Assembly (NCBI RefSeq): GCF_000754815.1
Contig: NZ_KN150747.1
Coordinates: 1,085,908 to 1,149,907 of the forward strand
DNA length: 64,000 nt
Source of the DNA: Yersinia ruckeri ATCC 29473
Lineage (GTDB): Bacteria; Pseudomonadota; Gammaproteobacteria; Enterobacterales; Enterobacteriaceae
Direction: 5' to 3'
Positions 1 through 11,081 of the stretch are shown here, one piece after another (the stretch's first letter is position 1; the number at the start of each line of letters is the position of its first letter). Position numbers and translations under genes: made by a program. The notes below the pieces were generated by a model that saw only the letters and a list, made by a program, of their open reading frames with translations, searched no databases and was not told where the DNA came from.

Positions 1-614
1 ACGCGGCTGATAAATTATTTGCCACGCTGGATCCGACGCTACGCCGTATTAATGTGGCAGATGTTGGTGATACGGTGTTGGCGGATACTGTAGGTTTTAT
101 CCGGCATTTGCCGCACGATTTGGTCGCCGCATTCAAAGCAACATTACAAGAAACGCGGCAGGCTTCGCTGCTATTGCACGTCATTGATGCAGCCGACCCT
201 CGCGTCAGTGAGAATGTGGCTGCGGTGGAGACTGTGCTGGCAGAAATTGAAGCGGACGAAATTCCTACACTGTTAGTAATGAATAAAATCGATATGTTGG
301 ACGATTTCGAACCGCGTATCGATCGCAACGAAGAGAATCTGCCCATTAGGGTTTGGCTATCGGCCAAAACCGGTGCAGGTATCCCGTTGCTCTTTCAAGC
401 GTTGACGGAGCGCCTTTCTGGTGAAATCGCACACTATGAATTGAGCTTACCGCCGCAGGCTGGCCGTCTACGTAGCCGTTTTTATCAGCTTCAGGCAATT
501 GAAAAAGAGTGGATAGAAGAGGACGGAAGTATCGGTATGGTGGTTAGAATGCCTATCGTTGACTGGCGTCGTCTCTGTAAACAAGAGCAGGAGCTGGTCG
601 ACTACGTCGTTTAA
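1..614 (+). CDS. hflX: GTPase HflX, C-terminal part (5' end outside window)
   Basis: Ribosome-associated GTPase that splits stalled or heat-damaged 70S ribosomes. The reading frame is open from the left edge (first full codon at base 3), so about 203 residues of a roughly 426-residue protein are visible. The P-loop (G1) is lost off the edge. Visible are the G3 motif DTVGFIRHLP, the G4 motif NKID and the final C-terminal domain. It directly precedes hflK, which is the usual hfq-hflX-hflKC order of enterobacteria. Identity is very secure; only the start is missing. Confidence 0.95.
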   Translation, partial: AADKLFATLDPTLRRINVADVGDTVLADTVGFIRHLPHDLVAAFKATLQETRQASLLLHVIDAADPRVSENVAAVETVLAEIEADEIPTLLVMNKIDMLDDFEPRIDRNEENLPIRVWLSAKTGAGIPLLFQALTERLSGEIAHYELSLPPQAGRLRSRFYQLQAIEKEWIEEDGSIGMVVRMPIVDWRRLCKQEQELVDYVV

Positions 615-742
615 TTGACCCGCGTGGTTAATGAAAGAGTCGGATTTGATCGATCTTGTGAGATTGAGAGCCATTTTCTTTTTTATTGAGAAGATCGCTC
701 TTGGCTTGAAGAAAACCAATCATAGAAGAATGGAGCTAAAAC

Positions 743-2002
743 ATGGCGTGGAATCAGCCCGGTAATAACGGACAGGACCGCGACCCGTGGGGGAGCAGCA
801 ATAATAATGGCGGCAACTCTGGCGGAAATAATAATAAAGGTGGCCGTGATCAAGGGCCGCCGGATCTGGATGATATCTTCCGTAAACTGAGCAAGAAACT
901 GAGTAGTTTCGGCAAAGGTAGCGGGAGTGGCAACGGTAACAATGGCGCGACACAGAACCCTGGTTTCAGCGGGCGTATTGTGGGTATCGCCGTCGTGGCT
1001 GTGGTCGTCATTTGGGCCGCAAGTGGTTTCTATACCATTAAAGAAGCCGAGCGTGGCGTTGTGACACGTTTAGGTAAGTTAAGCCATATCGTGCAGCCAG
1101 GTTTGAACTGGAAACCGACCTTTATTGATGAAGTCATACCGGTGAACGTTGAATCTGTGCGTGAATTGGCTGCGTCAGGTGTCATGCTGACGTCCGATGA
1201 GAACGTGGTTCGCGTCGAAATGAACGTTCAGTACCGTGTCACTGACCCGGCAGCTTATCTGTTTAGCGTAACCGATCCTGATGATAGTTTACGCCAGGCA
1301 ACGGACAGCGCAGTACGTGGTGTTATCGGTAAATACACCATGGACAAGATCCTAACCGAAGGCCGTACTATTGTTCGTAGCGATACTCAACGTGTGCTGG
1401 AAGAAACTATCCGTCCATACAACATGGGGATTACGCTGCTGGACGTCAACTTCCAGGCTGCGCGTCCACCGGAAGAAGTGAAAGCCGCCTTTGATGATGC
1501 GATTGCTGCCCGTGAAAACGAACAACAGTATATCCGTGAAGCAGAAGCTTATGCGAACGAAGTTCAGCCACGTGCAAACGGCCAAGCGCAGCGTCTATTA
1601 GAAGACTCTCGAGCTTATGCGGCACGTAAGGTATTGGAAGCGCAGGGTGAAGTCGCTGGTTTTGCTAAATTGCTGCCAGAGTACAAGTCTGCACCGGAAA
1701 TTACCCGCGAGCGTCTGTATATCGAAACCATGGAAAAAGTTCTGGGCCATACCCGCAAAGTATTGGCTAGCGACAAGGGCAATAATCTGATGGTACTGCC
1801 ATTGGATCAAATGCTGCGTGGACAGGCTGGTACGGATAAAGCCGAAGCCAATAAAGACTCGAGTCTGATTCGTTTGAATCCGTCTTCCTCTACGGCAAGC
1901 AGCTCGGATAAGAGCGCATCTAGCTCAAATTCTGGCTCTGTCATGGATCAGCGTCGGGCAAATGCCCAGCGTGACACTTCCACTCGCGTAGGGAGAGAAT
2001 AA
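743..2002 (+). CDS. hflK: FtsH-associated SPFH membrane protein HflK
   Basis: Subunit of the HflKC complex, which forms a large periplasmic cage around the FtsH protease and modulates degradation of membrane proteins. The 419-residue protein has a Gly/Asn-rich cytosolic N-terminus (about residues 1-75), one membrane segment near 79-97, an SPFH/band-7 domain (about 97-280), a helical region and a low-complexity Ser/Asn/Lys tail. The ATG lies just after a GGAGC Shine-Dalgarno. hflC follows after 3 nt, implying translational coupling. FtsH itself is encoded at 52.9 kb in this window. Confidence 0.97.
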   Translation: MAWNQPGNNGQDRDPWGSSNNNGGNSGGNNNKGGRDQGPPDLDDIFRKLSKKLSSFGKGSGSGNGNNGATQNPGFSGRIVGIAVVAVVVIWAASGFYTIKEAERGVVTRLGKLSHIVQPGLNWKPTFIDEVIPVNVESVRELAASGVMLTSDENVVRVEMNVQYRVTDPAAYLFSVTDPDDSLRQATDSAVRGVIGKYTMDKILTEGRTIVRSDTQRVLEETIRPYNMGITLLDVNFQAARPPEEVKAAFDDAIAARENEQQYIREAEAYANEVQPRANGQAQRLLEDSRAYAARKVLEAQGEVAGFAKLLPEYKSAPEITRERLYIETMEKVLGHTRKVLASDKGNNLMVLPLDQMLRGQAGTDKAEANKDSSLIRLNPSSSTASSSDKSASSSNSGSVMDQRRANAQRDTSTRVGRE

Positions 2003-2005
2003 TCA

Positions 2006-3010
2006 ATGCGTAAGTCGATCTTATTCGTCGTGGCTGTGGTGCTGATTGCGCTCTATGCTTCGTTATTTGTGGTACAGGAAGGCCAGCGCGGGATTGTTCT
2101 GCGTTTCGGCAAAGTACTGCGCGATAGCGATAACAAGCCGTTGGTGTACGCACCAGGGCTGCATTTCAAGATTCCTTTCATTGAAACAGTGAAAACCTTG
2201 GATGCACGTATTCAGACCATGGATAGCCAGGCTGACCGCTTTGTAACCAAAGAGAAAAAAGACCTGATTGTTGACTCATACCTGAAATGGCGTATTAGCG
2301 ATTTTAGCCGTTACTACCTGGCAACAGGCGGTGGCGATGTTTCACAAGCCGAAGTGTTATTGAAACGTAAGTTCAGTGACCGTCTTCGTTCTGAAATTGG
2401 TCGCCTGGATGTGCGCGATATCGTTACAGATTCCCGTGGTCGCTTGACCTTGGATGTACGTGACGCGTTGAATACTGGTACCGTCGGTGATGAAGCCGCG
2501 ACGACAGAAGCAGATAATGCTATTGCTTCTGTCGCCGCGCGTGTTGAAGAGGAAACCCGCGGCAAACAGCCAGCGGTAAACCCAAATAGCATGGCCGCGC
2601 TAGGTATTGAAGTGGTTGACGTGCGTATTAAACAAATCAACCTGCCAGCGGAAGTTTCCGATGCGATTTTCCAGCGTATGCGTGCAGAACGTGAAGCGGT
2701 AGCTCGTCGTCACCGTTCACAAGGTCAGGAAGAAGCGGAGAAACTGCGTGCAACTGCCGACTACGAAGTCACTCGTACGTTAGCAGAAGCAGAGCGTCAG
2801 GCGCGTATTACTCGCGGTGGCGGTGATGCAGAAGCTGCTCGCTTGTTCGCTGATGCGTTTAGTAAAGATCCGGATTTCTATGCCTTTATTCGTAGCCTGC
2901 GTGCTTATGAAAATAGCTTCAACAGCGGTAACGATGTGATGGTGCTCAGTCCGGATAGCGATTTCTTCCGTTATATGAAATCGCCGGATAACTCCAGCAA
3001 ACGTCCGTAA
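2006..3010 (+). CDS. hflC: FtsH-associated SPFH membrane protein HflC
   Basis: Partner of HflK in the membrane complex that restrains FtsH. The 334-residue protein starts with a hydrophobic anchor (about residues 4-23), then a band-7/SPFH domain and a charged helical stretch rich in Ala, Glu and Arg (about 220-280). The start ATG follows GGGAGAG at the end of hflK, leaving only 3 nt between the genes. A stem-loop terminator follows at 3031. Length and sequence match the enterobacterial family. Confidence 0.97.
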   Translation: MRKSILFVVAVVLIALYASLFVVQEGQRGIVLRFGKVLRDSDNKPLVYAPGLHFKIPFIETVKTLDARIQTMDSQADRFVTKEKKDLIVDSYLKWRISDFSRYYLATGGGDVSQAEVLLKRKFSDRLRSEIGRLDVRDIVTDSRGRLTLDVRDALNTGTVGDEAATTEADNAIASVAARVEEETRGKQPAVNPNSMAALGIEVVDVRIKQINLPAEVSDAIFQRMRAEREAVARRHRSQGQEEAEKLRATADYEVTRTLAEAERQARITRGGGDAEAARLFADAFSKDPDFYAFIRSLRAYENSFNSGNDVMVLSPDSDFFRYMKSPDNSSKRP

Positions 3011-3030
3011 GGGTGTTGAACGTTTGATAC

Positions 3031-3054
3031 AAGGCCCGTTAACGCGGGCCTTTT
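3031..3054 (+). terminator. Terminator after hflC
   Basis: Perfect stem AAGGCCCG / CGGGCCTT around a TTAACG loop, followed by TTTTC. It separates the hflX-hflK-hflC unit from yjeT. Confidence 0.8.
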
Positions 3055-3070
3055 CTATTTGAGGAAGACA

Positions 3071-3271
3071 ATGGACTCCACGATTTGGCTAGCACTGGGT
3101 TTGGTTCTGGTGCTGGAGGGGCTTGGCCCGATGTTGTATCCGAAGGCCTGGCGCAAAATGATTCAGGCGATGACACAGTTACCTGACTCGACTTTGCGTC
3201 GTTTTGGTGGTGGATTAGTGGTTGCAGGCTTCGTTATCTACTATATGTTGCGTACCCGGATGGGAGGCTGA
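3071..3271 (+). CDS. yjeT: DUF2065 inner-membrane protein YjeT
   Basis: A 66-residue protein of unknown function found between hflC and purA in many proteobacteria. It has an N-terminal hydrophobic helix (about residues 4-22) and a C-terminal one (about 42-60), separated by a basic, amphipathic stretch. I chose the ATG at 3071 because GAGGAAG lies immediately upstream and the length then matches the 65-residue E. coli homologue; an upstream TTG would add four residues. Function is not known and nothing here suggests one. Confidence 0.88.
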   Translation: MDSTIWLALGLVLVLEGLGPMLYPKAWRKMIQAMTQLPDSTLRRFGGGLVVAGFVIYYMLRTRMGG

Positions 3272-3337
3272 ATTTAAGCACAGAAACTGTGCAAGCTAGC
3301 GTTAAAAAGTACTGAAAGCACACGGACGAGATGTTAG

Positions 3338-4669
<1,332 letters not shown>

Positions 4670-4710
4670 TTGACAGCATTATCGTCAAATTAACGCTATC
4701 AAAACACTCA

Positions 4711-4732
4711 AACCGGGCTAATGCCCGGTTTG
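4711..4732 (+). terminator. Terminator after purA
   Basis: Perfect 8-bp stem AACCGGGC / GCCCGGTT with a TAAT loop, followed by TTTGTTGTT. The stretch from here to 4905 holds no gene and carries the nsrR promoter region. Confidence 0.8.
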
Positions 4733-4905
4733 TTGTTCCTTCGGCAAGCTGTTTTTACGTCAAAAGCCTCACCCTCCACCTAAATGATTAGCCGCAGGCT
4801 TTGTGGCTGGTTTATCATTCAAAGAATACGTTTTTGTAAATAACACTTAGACTGGTGTCATCTCAGATAGGTTTAAGCAGAGTAAACTAATATTCAGGGG
4901 TATAC

Positions 4906-5331
4906 GTGCAGTTAACAAGTTTTACTGATTATGGCTTACGGGCGCTCACTTACATGGCTTCGTTACCTCCGGGGCAGATGACCAGTATCTCTCAGGTGAC
5001 TGAGGTATACGGGGTATCGCGCAATCACATGGTGAAAATTATCAACCAGTTGAGCCGAGCCGGATTAGTGACCGCTGTACGAGGCAAAAACGGCGGTATT
5101 CGGTTAGGCAAACCAGCTGAAAATATCCGCATAGGCGATGTCGTGCGCGAGCTGGAGCCGCTGTCGTTGGTAAACTGTTGCAGCGATTTCTGCCATATCA
5201 CCCCTGCCTGCCGTCTGAAACAGGTGTTACATCAGGCTGTACAGAATTTCCTTAAAGAGTTGGACAACTATACTTTAGCCGACATGGTTAAAGATAACGC
5301 TCCACTCTACAAGTTATTACTTGTTGAGTAG
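4906..5331 (+). CDS. nsrR: Nitric-oxide-sensing repressor NsrR
   Basis: Rrf2-family [Fe-S] transcription repressor that loses DNA binding when its cluster is nitrosylated. The 141-residue protein has an N-terminal winged helix-turn-helix (about residues 1-60) and the cluster ligands Cys91, Cys96 and Cys102, plus an extra Cys92, in the motif [13 protein letters not shown]. It starts with GTG, placed eight bases after AGGGG. It heads the nsrR-rnr-rlmB cluster; rnr follows after 57 nt. A likely target in this window is ytfE, which has an NsrR-like operator at 22452. Confidence 0.96.
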   Translation: MQLTSFTDYGLRALTYMASLPPGQMTSISQVTEVYGVSRNHMVKIINQLSRAGLVTAVRGKNGGIRLGKPAENIRIGDVVRELEPLSLVNCCSDFCHITPACRLKQVLHQAVQNFLKELDNYTLADMVKDNAPLYKLLLVE

Positions 5332-5388
5332 TGTATTTGCTTAATAAATAACGTTTAGCAACCTGCTGATGACTACGGAGGAACCGCA

Positions 5389-7902
5389 ATGTCACAAGAT
5401 CCTTTCCTGGAGCGAGAAGCAGAGAAGTATGAATCACCGATCCCAAGCCGGGAGTTCATTTTAGAGCATCTCGCCAAACGTGAAACACCAGCCAGCCGTG
5501 AAGAGTTGGCTACAGAACTCAATTTATCAGGTGAAGAAGCTTTAGAAGCTCTGCGCCGTCGTTTGCGTGCGATGGAACGTGACGGTCAATTAGTCTTTAC
5601 CCGCCGCCAGTGCTATGCCCTGCCTGAACGTCTGGATTTGTTACGTGGCACCGTAATTGGTCATCGTGACGGTTTTGGCTTCTTACGCATCGAAGGCAGT
5701 AAAGAGGATTTCTATCTGTCCTCAGATCAAATGAAAATGGCTATCCACGGTGACGTGGTACTGGCTCAGGCAATGGGGGCCGATCGTAAAGGTCGCCGTG
5801 AAGCGCGTATTGTGCGTGTTTTAGTGCCGAAAACCAGCCAGATTGTTGGCCGTTACTTTACCGATGCCGGTGTTGGTTTTGTGGTGCCGGATGATAGCCG
5901 TCTGAGCTTCGATATTTTGATTCCACCAGAATCCATCAGCGGTGCCCGTATGGGTTACGTGGTGGTGGTTGAGCTGACTCAGCGCCCGACGCGCCGCAGT
6001 AAGGCGGTGGGTAAAATTGTCGAGGTCCTGGGCGAAAATATGGGCACCAGCATGGCGGTTGATATCGCGCTACGCACCCATGAAATTCCTCATACCTGGC
6101 CACCACAGGTAGAAAAGCAAGTTGCAGATCTGAAAGAACAAGTCCCTGAAGAAGCTAAAAAAGGCCGGGTTGATCTGCGCGAACTGCCGTTGGTCACCAT
6201 TGATGGTGAAGATGCCCGTGACTTTGATGATGCCGTATACTGCGAGAAAAAGCGCGGTGGAGGCTGGCGTCTGTGGGTAGCGATCGCCGATGTGAGTTAC
6301 TATGTTCGCCCAGGAACGGCGCTGGATGCTGAAGCGCGTGCCCGTGGTAACTCGGTGTACTTCCCGTCGCAAGTTGTTCCTATGTTGCCAGAAGTGTTGT
6401 CGAATGGTTTGTGCTCATTGAATCCACAGGTTGATCGCCTGTGTATGGTGTGTGAGATGACCGTTTCTTCGCAGGGTAAACTGTCGTCTTATAAATTCTA
6501 TGAAGCGGTGATGAGCTCCCACGCCCGTTTAACCTATACCAAGGTATGGCGGATTATTGATGGTGAAGAGTCGCTGCGTGAGCAATACAAGCCATTGGTA
6601 CCGCATCTGGAAGAACTGCATGCGATGTACAAAGCGTTAGATCAGGCACGAGCCGAACGTGGTGGTATTGCTTTCGAAACCGAAGAAGCCAAGTTTATCT
6701 TCAACGCAGAGCGGCGCATTGAACGTATCGAACCTACGCTGCGTAACGATGCGCACAAACTGATTGAAGAATGTATGATTCTGGCCAACATTGCCGCCGC
6801 GCGTTTTGTGGAAAAACATAACGAACCAGCATTGTTCCGGGTTCACGATCGCCCAAGTGACGATCACATTTCCGCGCTACGTAGTGTGCTAAATGAACTG
6901 GGGCTTATTTTGGGTGGTGGGCTGAAACCACAGCCAAAAGATTATGCGGTATTGATGGATGAAATTGCCGACCGTCCTGACCACGAAATGCTGCAGACCA
7001 TGCTATTGCGTTCGATGAAGCAGGCGATTTACGACCCGGAAAACCGTGGCCACTTTGGTCTGGCTCTGGCGTCTTATGGCCACTTTACTTCGCCGATTCG
7101 CCGCTATCCAGATCTGGCTATGCATCGGGCGATCAAATATCAGTTAGCCAAAGAACACGGCACGCTAAAAGATCGTTGGACACCAACTGGCGGTTGGCAC
7201 AGCGATTATGACGACATGCTGCAGTTGGGTGAGCACTGTTCCATGACTGAACGCCGGGCTGATGAAGCCACGCGTAACGTTGCGGATTGGTTGAAGTGTG
7301 ACTTCATGCAAGATCAGGTCGGTAAAGTATTTACCGGGATTATTGCCAGTGTGACAGGTTTCGGTTTCTTTGTGCGTCTGGATGATTTGTTTATTGATGG
7401 TTTGGTACACGTTTCCAGTTTGGATAACGATTATTACCGCTACGACAATATCGGCCAGCGTCTGATCGGCGAGTCTTCCGGCGTAGTCTATCGTTTAGGT
7501 GACACCGTTGAGATTCGTGTCGAAGCAGTGCATATGGATGAGCGTAAAATCGACTTTGCTTTGGTTTCCAGCACGCGTAAACCGCGTGGCGAAGGAAAAA
7601 CGGCCAAAGATAGAGAGAAGAAAGTGGGTCAACGAACCCTACGTGGCAGCGCACCTGCGCGTCGCGAGGGGGGGCAATCTCGTCGTGGCGCTGATGGTGC
7701 ACCGGTAGGAAGTGGGCAAAAACGTAATCGCCGGGGTAAAAAACCAGCCAATTTCGAGCCTGACAGCGCTTTCCGTCCTGATGCAGAAAAACCTGCGGCT
7801 CCAACTGAGAAAAAGGCCAAAAGCAAAAAGGCGTCAGATAAAACCCGCAAGATTGCAGCGGCGACTAAAGCCAAACGCAGCAGAAAAAAGAGCACCAGCT
7901 AG
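5389..7902 (+). CDS. rnr: Exoribonuclease R
   Basis: Processive 3'-5' hydrolytic exoribonuclease that degrades structured RNA, takes part in tmRNA-linked decay and is cold-induced in relatives. The 837-residue protein has an N-terminal helix-turn-helix-like segment, two cold-shock/OB domains (about residues 80-220), the RNB catalytic domain with metal ligands in [12 protein letters not shown] (about 272-284), an S1 domain (about 643-725) and a Lys/Arg-rich tail of about 100 residues. The start ATG has a strong GGAGGAA site. It sits in the nsrR-rnr-rlmB unit. Confidence 0.98.
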   Translation: MSQDPFLEREAEKYESPIPSREFILEHLAKRETPASREELATELNLSGEEALEALRRRLRAMERDGQLVFTRRQCYALPERLDLLRGTVIGHRDGFGFLRIEGSKEDFYLSSDQMKMAIHGDVVLAQAMGADRKGRREARIVRVLVPKTSQIVGRYFTDAGVGFVVPDDSRLSFDILIPPESISGARMGYVVVVELTQRPTRRSKAVGKIVEVLGENMGTSMAVDIALRTHEIPHTWPPQVEKQVADLKEQVPEEAKKGRVDLRELPLVTIDGEDARDFDDAVYCEKKRGGGWRLWVAIADVSYYVRPGTALDAEARARGNSVYFPSQVVPMLPEVLSNGLCSLNPQVDRLCMVCEMTVSSQGKLSSYKFYEAVMSSHARLTYTKVWRIIDGEESLREQYKPLVPHLEELHAMYKALDQARAERGGIAFETEEAKFIFNAERRIERIEPTLRNDAHKLIEECMILANIAAARFVEKHNEPALFRVHDRPSDDHISALRSVLNELGLILGGGLKPQPKDYAVLMDEIADRPDHEMLQTMLLRSMKQAIYDPENRGHFGLALASYGHFTSPIRRYPDLAMHRAIKYQLAKEHGTLKDRWTPTGGWHSDYDDMLQLGEHCSMTERRADEATRNVADWLKCDFMQDQVGKVFTGIIASVTGFGFFVRLDDLFIDGLVHVSSLDNDYYRYDNIGQRLIGESSGVVYRLGDTVEIRVEAVHMDERKIDFALVSSTRKPRGEGKTAKDREKKVGQRTLRGSAPARREGGQSRRGADGAPVGSGQKRNRRGKKPANFEPDSAFRPDAEKPAAPTEKKAKSKKASDKTRKIAAATKAKRSRKKSTS

Positions 7903-7908
7903 CATCCG

Positions 7909-7929
7909 CAGGGCGACCCCGTCGCCCTG
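7909..7929 (+). terminator. Stem-loop between rnr and rlmB
   Basis: Perfect 9-bp stem CAGGGCGAC / GTCGCCCTG with a CCC loop, starting six bases after the rnr stop. No T-run follows, so it may be an mRNA 3'-end stabiliser or partial terminator, not a strong intrinsic terminator. Confidence 0.5.
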
Positions 7930-8012
7930 ATAAAGCTTAACCCTGTGTTATGCATAATTTAATCAACGGCAGGTAATCTGTTTTATCTGTCGATACATGT
8001 AAAAAGAGCATC

Positions 8013-8759
8013 ATGAGCGAAATTATTTACGGTATTCATGCCGTCAAAGCCCTGTTAGAACGCGATCCACAGCGTTTTCTGGAAGTTTTTATCCTGAAAG
8101 GACGCGATGACCGCCGTTTACAACCGGTGGTTGCCGAGTTGGAGGCTACGGGTTTGGTGGTGCAGGTTGCCAGCCGCCAGTGGTTGGATTCTCAGGTTGA
8201 AGGTGGTGTTCATCAGGGGATCGTGGCGCGTGTACGCGAAGGTCGCCAGTATCAGGAAAACGATCTACCGGGTTTATTGGCCAGCGTAGAATCACCTTTT
8301 CTACTGGTTTTGGACGGCGTGACCGATCCACATAATTTGGGTGCCTGCCTGCGTAGTGCTGATGCCGCTGGTGTACATGCGGTGATTGTACCTCGTGACC
8401 GTTCCGCCCAGCTTAATGCTATAGCTAAAAAAGTGGCCAGCGGTGCAGCAGAGAACGTTCCTTTAATTCGAGTCACTAATCTGGCGCGAACACTGCGTGT
8501 ATTACAGGAAAATAACGTCTGGATCGTCGGCACCGCAGGTGAAGCCGACCACACTTTATATCAAAGCAAAATGACTGGGCCAATGGCGTTGGTTATGGGT
8601 GCTGAAGGTGAGGGGATGCGACGTCTAACCCGTGAACATTGCGATGAATTAATCAGTATTCCGATGGCGGGTACTGTGTCTTCATTGAACGTCTCGGTTG
8701 CGACTGGCGTGTGTCTATTTGAAGTGGTGCGCCAGCGTAGTCTGAACGCCAAGTCTTAA
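8013..8759 (+). CDS. rlmB: 23S rRNA 2'-O-methyltransferase RlmB (Gm2251)
   Basis: SPOUT-class methyltransferase that methylates the ribose of G2251 in the P-loop of 23S rRNA. The 248-residue protein has an N-terminal RNA-binding domain (about residues 1-75) and a C-terminal knotted SpoU domain. The latter shows the motifs [17 protein letters not shown], the EGEGM signature and [10 protein letters not shown], which form the S-adenosylmethionine pocket. It is the last gene of the conserved nsrR-rnr-rlmB cluster and ends at a strong terminator, after which the accessory fimbrial region starts. Confidence 0.97.
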   Translation: MSEIIYGIHAVKALLERDPQRFLEVFILKGRDDRRLQPVVAELEATGLVVQVASRQWLDSQVEGGVHQGIVARVREGRQYQENDLPGLLASVESPFLLVLDGVTDPHNLGACLRSADAAGVHAVIVPRDRSAQLNAIAKKVASGAAENVPLIRVTNLARTLRVLQENNVWIVGTAGEADHTLYQSKMTGPMALVMGAEGEGMRRLTREHCDELISIPMAGTVSSLNVSVATGVCLFEVVRQRSLNAKS

Positions 8760-8788
8760 TTGACCCAGTATCATAAGAATGTAAAAAG

Positions 8789-8814
8789 CCAGCTCTGATG
8801 AGCTGGTTTTTTTT
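8789..8814 (+). terminator. Terminator after rlmB
   Basis: Perfect stem CCAGCTC / GAGCTGG with a TGAT loop and eight T residues. It marks the right edge of the conserved block. Confidence 0.9.
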
Positions 8815-9151
8815 GTCGGTATAAAATCCCATGTTAGGAAAAGGGTTATTGGTTAGTACAGCGGACATATTGGCTTGCGATGGGTAAAGTTGTTCATGGT
8901 GTGGGAGCACACCAATAATGTAGTGGTTCACGGCGCGGATACTGTCATTTTAATAAAAGATAATAAAAAATAATTATAATTAATTATGTGTAATAAAAAT
9001 AAATTTAAATAATCAATTATAATTATATATATTATCTATTTATCTATATGTTTGTTTTTAGATGATTATTTATGGCATTTCATTTGAGATAAGTCTTCAT
9101 CTTTTGTTTACTTTTTTATATTCCTGTAATCATTAAATGGGTATTAGTATT
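8815..9151. other. AT-rich gene-free region upstream of the fimbrial locus
   Basis: No convincing gene. The first 130 bp have ordinary composition and contain a perfect small hairpin, GGTGTG-GGAG-CACACC, at 8898-8913. From about 8945 to 9130 the sequence is almost pure A/T, with runs of TAATTATAATTAATTA type. Such composition is a typical target of the H-NS silencer, and the region probably contains the promoter of the first pilin gene. I could not assign a specific promoter. Confidence 0.5.
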
Positions 9152-9772
9152 ATGAAAATAAATAAAATAGCGACATTTATCTTATCTGCCACCTTACTGC
9201 CTTCAGCTTTTTCAGCAACACCCGCCCCAAGCAGTGCAGAAATAAAAGTCACTGGTTCAATTGTTCCGGGGGCTTGTATTCTTGAAGTGCCGGGTAATGC
9301 TCTTAATTATGGTATGCTGAAAATTGACGAGTTAACCGTTGAAGATAATGGGCTTATTACACTTGAGAAAAAATCATTAGACTATCGGATCACTTGCCCA
9401 CAAAGGACTGCGGTGAAAATTAAATTAACCGATCATCGCAGTGACACTATCCCTGATAAATTGAAGGATAGTAATATGTTTGGTTTGGGTAAGGGAATAT
9501 TTAAAGATGGAGTGGAAGTTGGCTTTGGTGGTTATCAGGTTCAGTTGGACAAGTTGATCGTCGATGGTAATGTAGCCAGCTTGGACAGTGCTGAAGAGTA
9601 TATTTCTCCGAATCAATCTGTTTCGTATCAACTAAATAATATCAATGCTACCGGTAAAAGTTTTACAGGGAGATATAATATTAAACCACAAATTATTAAC
9701 TTAGAAGACTTTAACATCTCCACGGGAATTAAACTTGATGGTTTGGTTACCATGGATGTGGAGTATTTCTAA
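9152..9772 (+). CDS. Fimbrial pilin-like protein A (DUF1120-like), chaperone/usher locus
   Basis: Secreted pilin-type subunit of 206 residues. It has a signal peptide ending ...LLPSAFSA and a mature N-terminus with an alternating hydrophobic strand (about residues 29-37) that can act as donor strand. Two cysteines (PGACIL and ITCPQ) are spaced as in fimbrial subunits. A C-terminal beta-strand from the Gly in DGLVTM to a penultimate Tyr is the motif chaperones recognise. I chose the ATG at 9152 because the paralogue 200 bp downstream starts at the equivalent place; a GTG/ATG 15 nt upstream is possible. It is paralogous to the next two genes. DUF1120 membership is my recognition, untested. The specific fimbria is unknown. 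Confidence 0.8.
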   Translation: MKINKIATFILSATLLPSAFSATPAPSSAEIKVTGSIVPGACILEVPGNALNYGMLKIDELTVEDNGLITLEKKSLDYRITCPQRTAVKIKLTDHRSDTIPDKLKDSNMFGLGKGIFKDGVEVGFGGYQVQLDKLIVDGNVASLDSAEEYISPNQSVSYQLNNINATGKSFTGRYNIKPQIINLEDFNISTGIKLDGLVTMDVEYF

Positions 9773-9974
9773 AAACTGATTAAACTCATTGTTTGCCGCT
9801 ATCTTAGCGAAAATTAAAAGTAAAATTGATAATTAATTTACTGCCAATGAGTTTGTTTAACTAGTTTTTATTTATGTAGCATAGCTATTCCATATAAAAA
9901 TATAAATATATGTGAAATACAAATGGTTATAGCTGTGCTCAGTCTCTGACTCTCTAATAATTAAATGAGTTATT

Positions 9975-10601
9975 ATGATTAAAATTAAAAAAATTTCTCT
10001 ATTGATATTATCTGCAGCTTTATTACCTAGTGCTTTTTCTGCCGATATTCCTCAATCGGAAAGTGATATTAGTGTGACCGGTTCAATTTCTCCAGGATCT
10101 TGCAATATTAATATTGATGGTGGAAATATTGATTATGGAGATATAGCAGGAGTGCAGTTACTTAGCACAGCAGGCCCCTTTCATAAGCTAGAAGCGAAAG
10201 AAATCAATTATTCTATTATTTGCCCTCAAGAAACAAGAGTGAAAATGATCTTTACTGATAGTAATCAAGATACTGTACATAAAGATTTAGCCGTGAAGGG
10301 GCATTTTTTTGGGTTAGGATCGGGAACAGATAATTTGGGTGGGGCAATAGGGATTGGTGGTTATACCATCAGTTTAAAAAACCTTGAAGTGGATGGAAGA
10401 GCAACCAAAAAAGATATAAATAACATTGTCCCTAATTATGTTTATAGGTATGATTTTCAACAGTTTTTTAGTAAAAATAACGCTAAAGTATTTACTGGAA
10501 CCTATCGTATTACTCCCCATATTTCCACCAAAAATAATATTAGTTCAGACTCGGAAATTAAATTAAATGGTTCTGTAATTATGGGGGTAGAGTATTACTA
10601 A
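9975..10601 (+). CDS. Fimbrial pilin-like protein B (DUF1120-like)
   Basis: Second member of the tandem pilin family, 208 residues. The signal peptide ...LLPSAFSA is nearly identical to that of the preceding gene. The mature part has SDISVTGSI as candidate donor strand, cysteines in PGSCNI and IICPQ, a shared FGLGSG segment and a GGYTISL segment. It ends GSVIMGVEYY, the Gly-to-penultimate-Tyr pilin strand. The 200-bp gap to the previous gene is AT-rich with no clear terminator, so co-transcription or a separate promoter are both possible. Codon use is more A/T-rich than in the flanking housekeeping genes. Confidence 0.8.
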   Translation: MIKIKKISLLILSAALLPSAFSADIPQSESDISVTGSISPGSCNINIDGGNIDYGDIAGVQLLSTAGPFHKLEAKEINYSIICPQETRVKMIFTDSNQDTVHKDLAVKGHFFGLGSGTDNLGGAIGIGGYTISLKNLEVDGRATKKDINNIVPNYVYRYDFQQFFSKNNAKVFTGTYRITPHISTKNNISSDSEIKLNGSVIMGVEYY

Positions 10602-11081
10602 TATAGTTACTTGGCCTGCTATTGAATAGTCAATACCCTCTGTATGGGAATGAAATAGAGTACTAAGAAGTGATTTTTTGCTTTTTATTTTATTGCTTAT
10701 TATCTTATTTTCCCAGTGATAGTGACTCAGTCATCGGTGTGAAATGCCGCTAGATGCTGGCGAAGGTGATAGGTCAGTGATAATCGAACACCGGCAGTTA
10801 GTGCTGTTAGAATTATCGTGCCTAAAATACCTGGGTTTTTAGCGGTACTGGTTGTACTAAATCATGAGCTAAGTAAGTTGATGGTGGATTATTTTTTTTG
10901 CTTTTTCCTGAAATTACAATAATTTTCGGGAGGTAGACTCATATCTAGCAATAAATAATCATTAAAAATCGTTTTTTATTATTAATGTATTTGGTGTGTG
11001 GGTATATTCCACTCACGGAATAAATTAATCAAATTTATCTCTGGCTTTAACGTTGGGTTACAACATAAGGATGTTGTTTTT
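10602..11081. other. 480-bp gene-free gap in the pilin array
   Basis: No intact gene. The middle part (about 10700-10870) is less AT-rich than its surroundings and contains a 45-codon open stretch on the minus strand (10727-10861) without a start codon, so it may be the relic of an older gene. The last 150 bp are AT-rich and end with an AAGGA site before the next pilin. The gap suggests that pilin C has its own promoter. Confidence 0.45.

Noticed and set aside
7391-7804. 137-codon minus-strand frame inside rnr
   Set aside because: Fully antisense to the well-conserved 3' part of rnr; a shadow frame.
8653-8931. 92-codon minus-strand frame overlapping the rlmB 3' end
   Set aside because: Most of it is antisense to rlmB and to its terminator; the free part shows no family resemblance.
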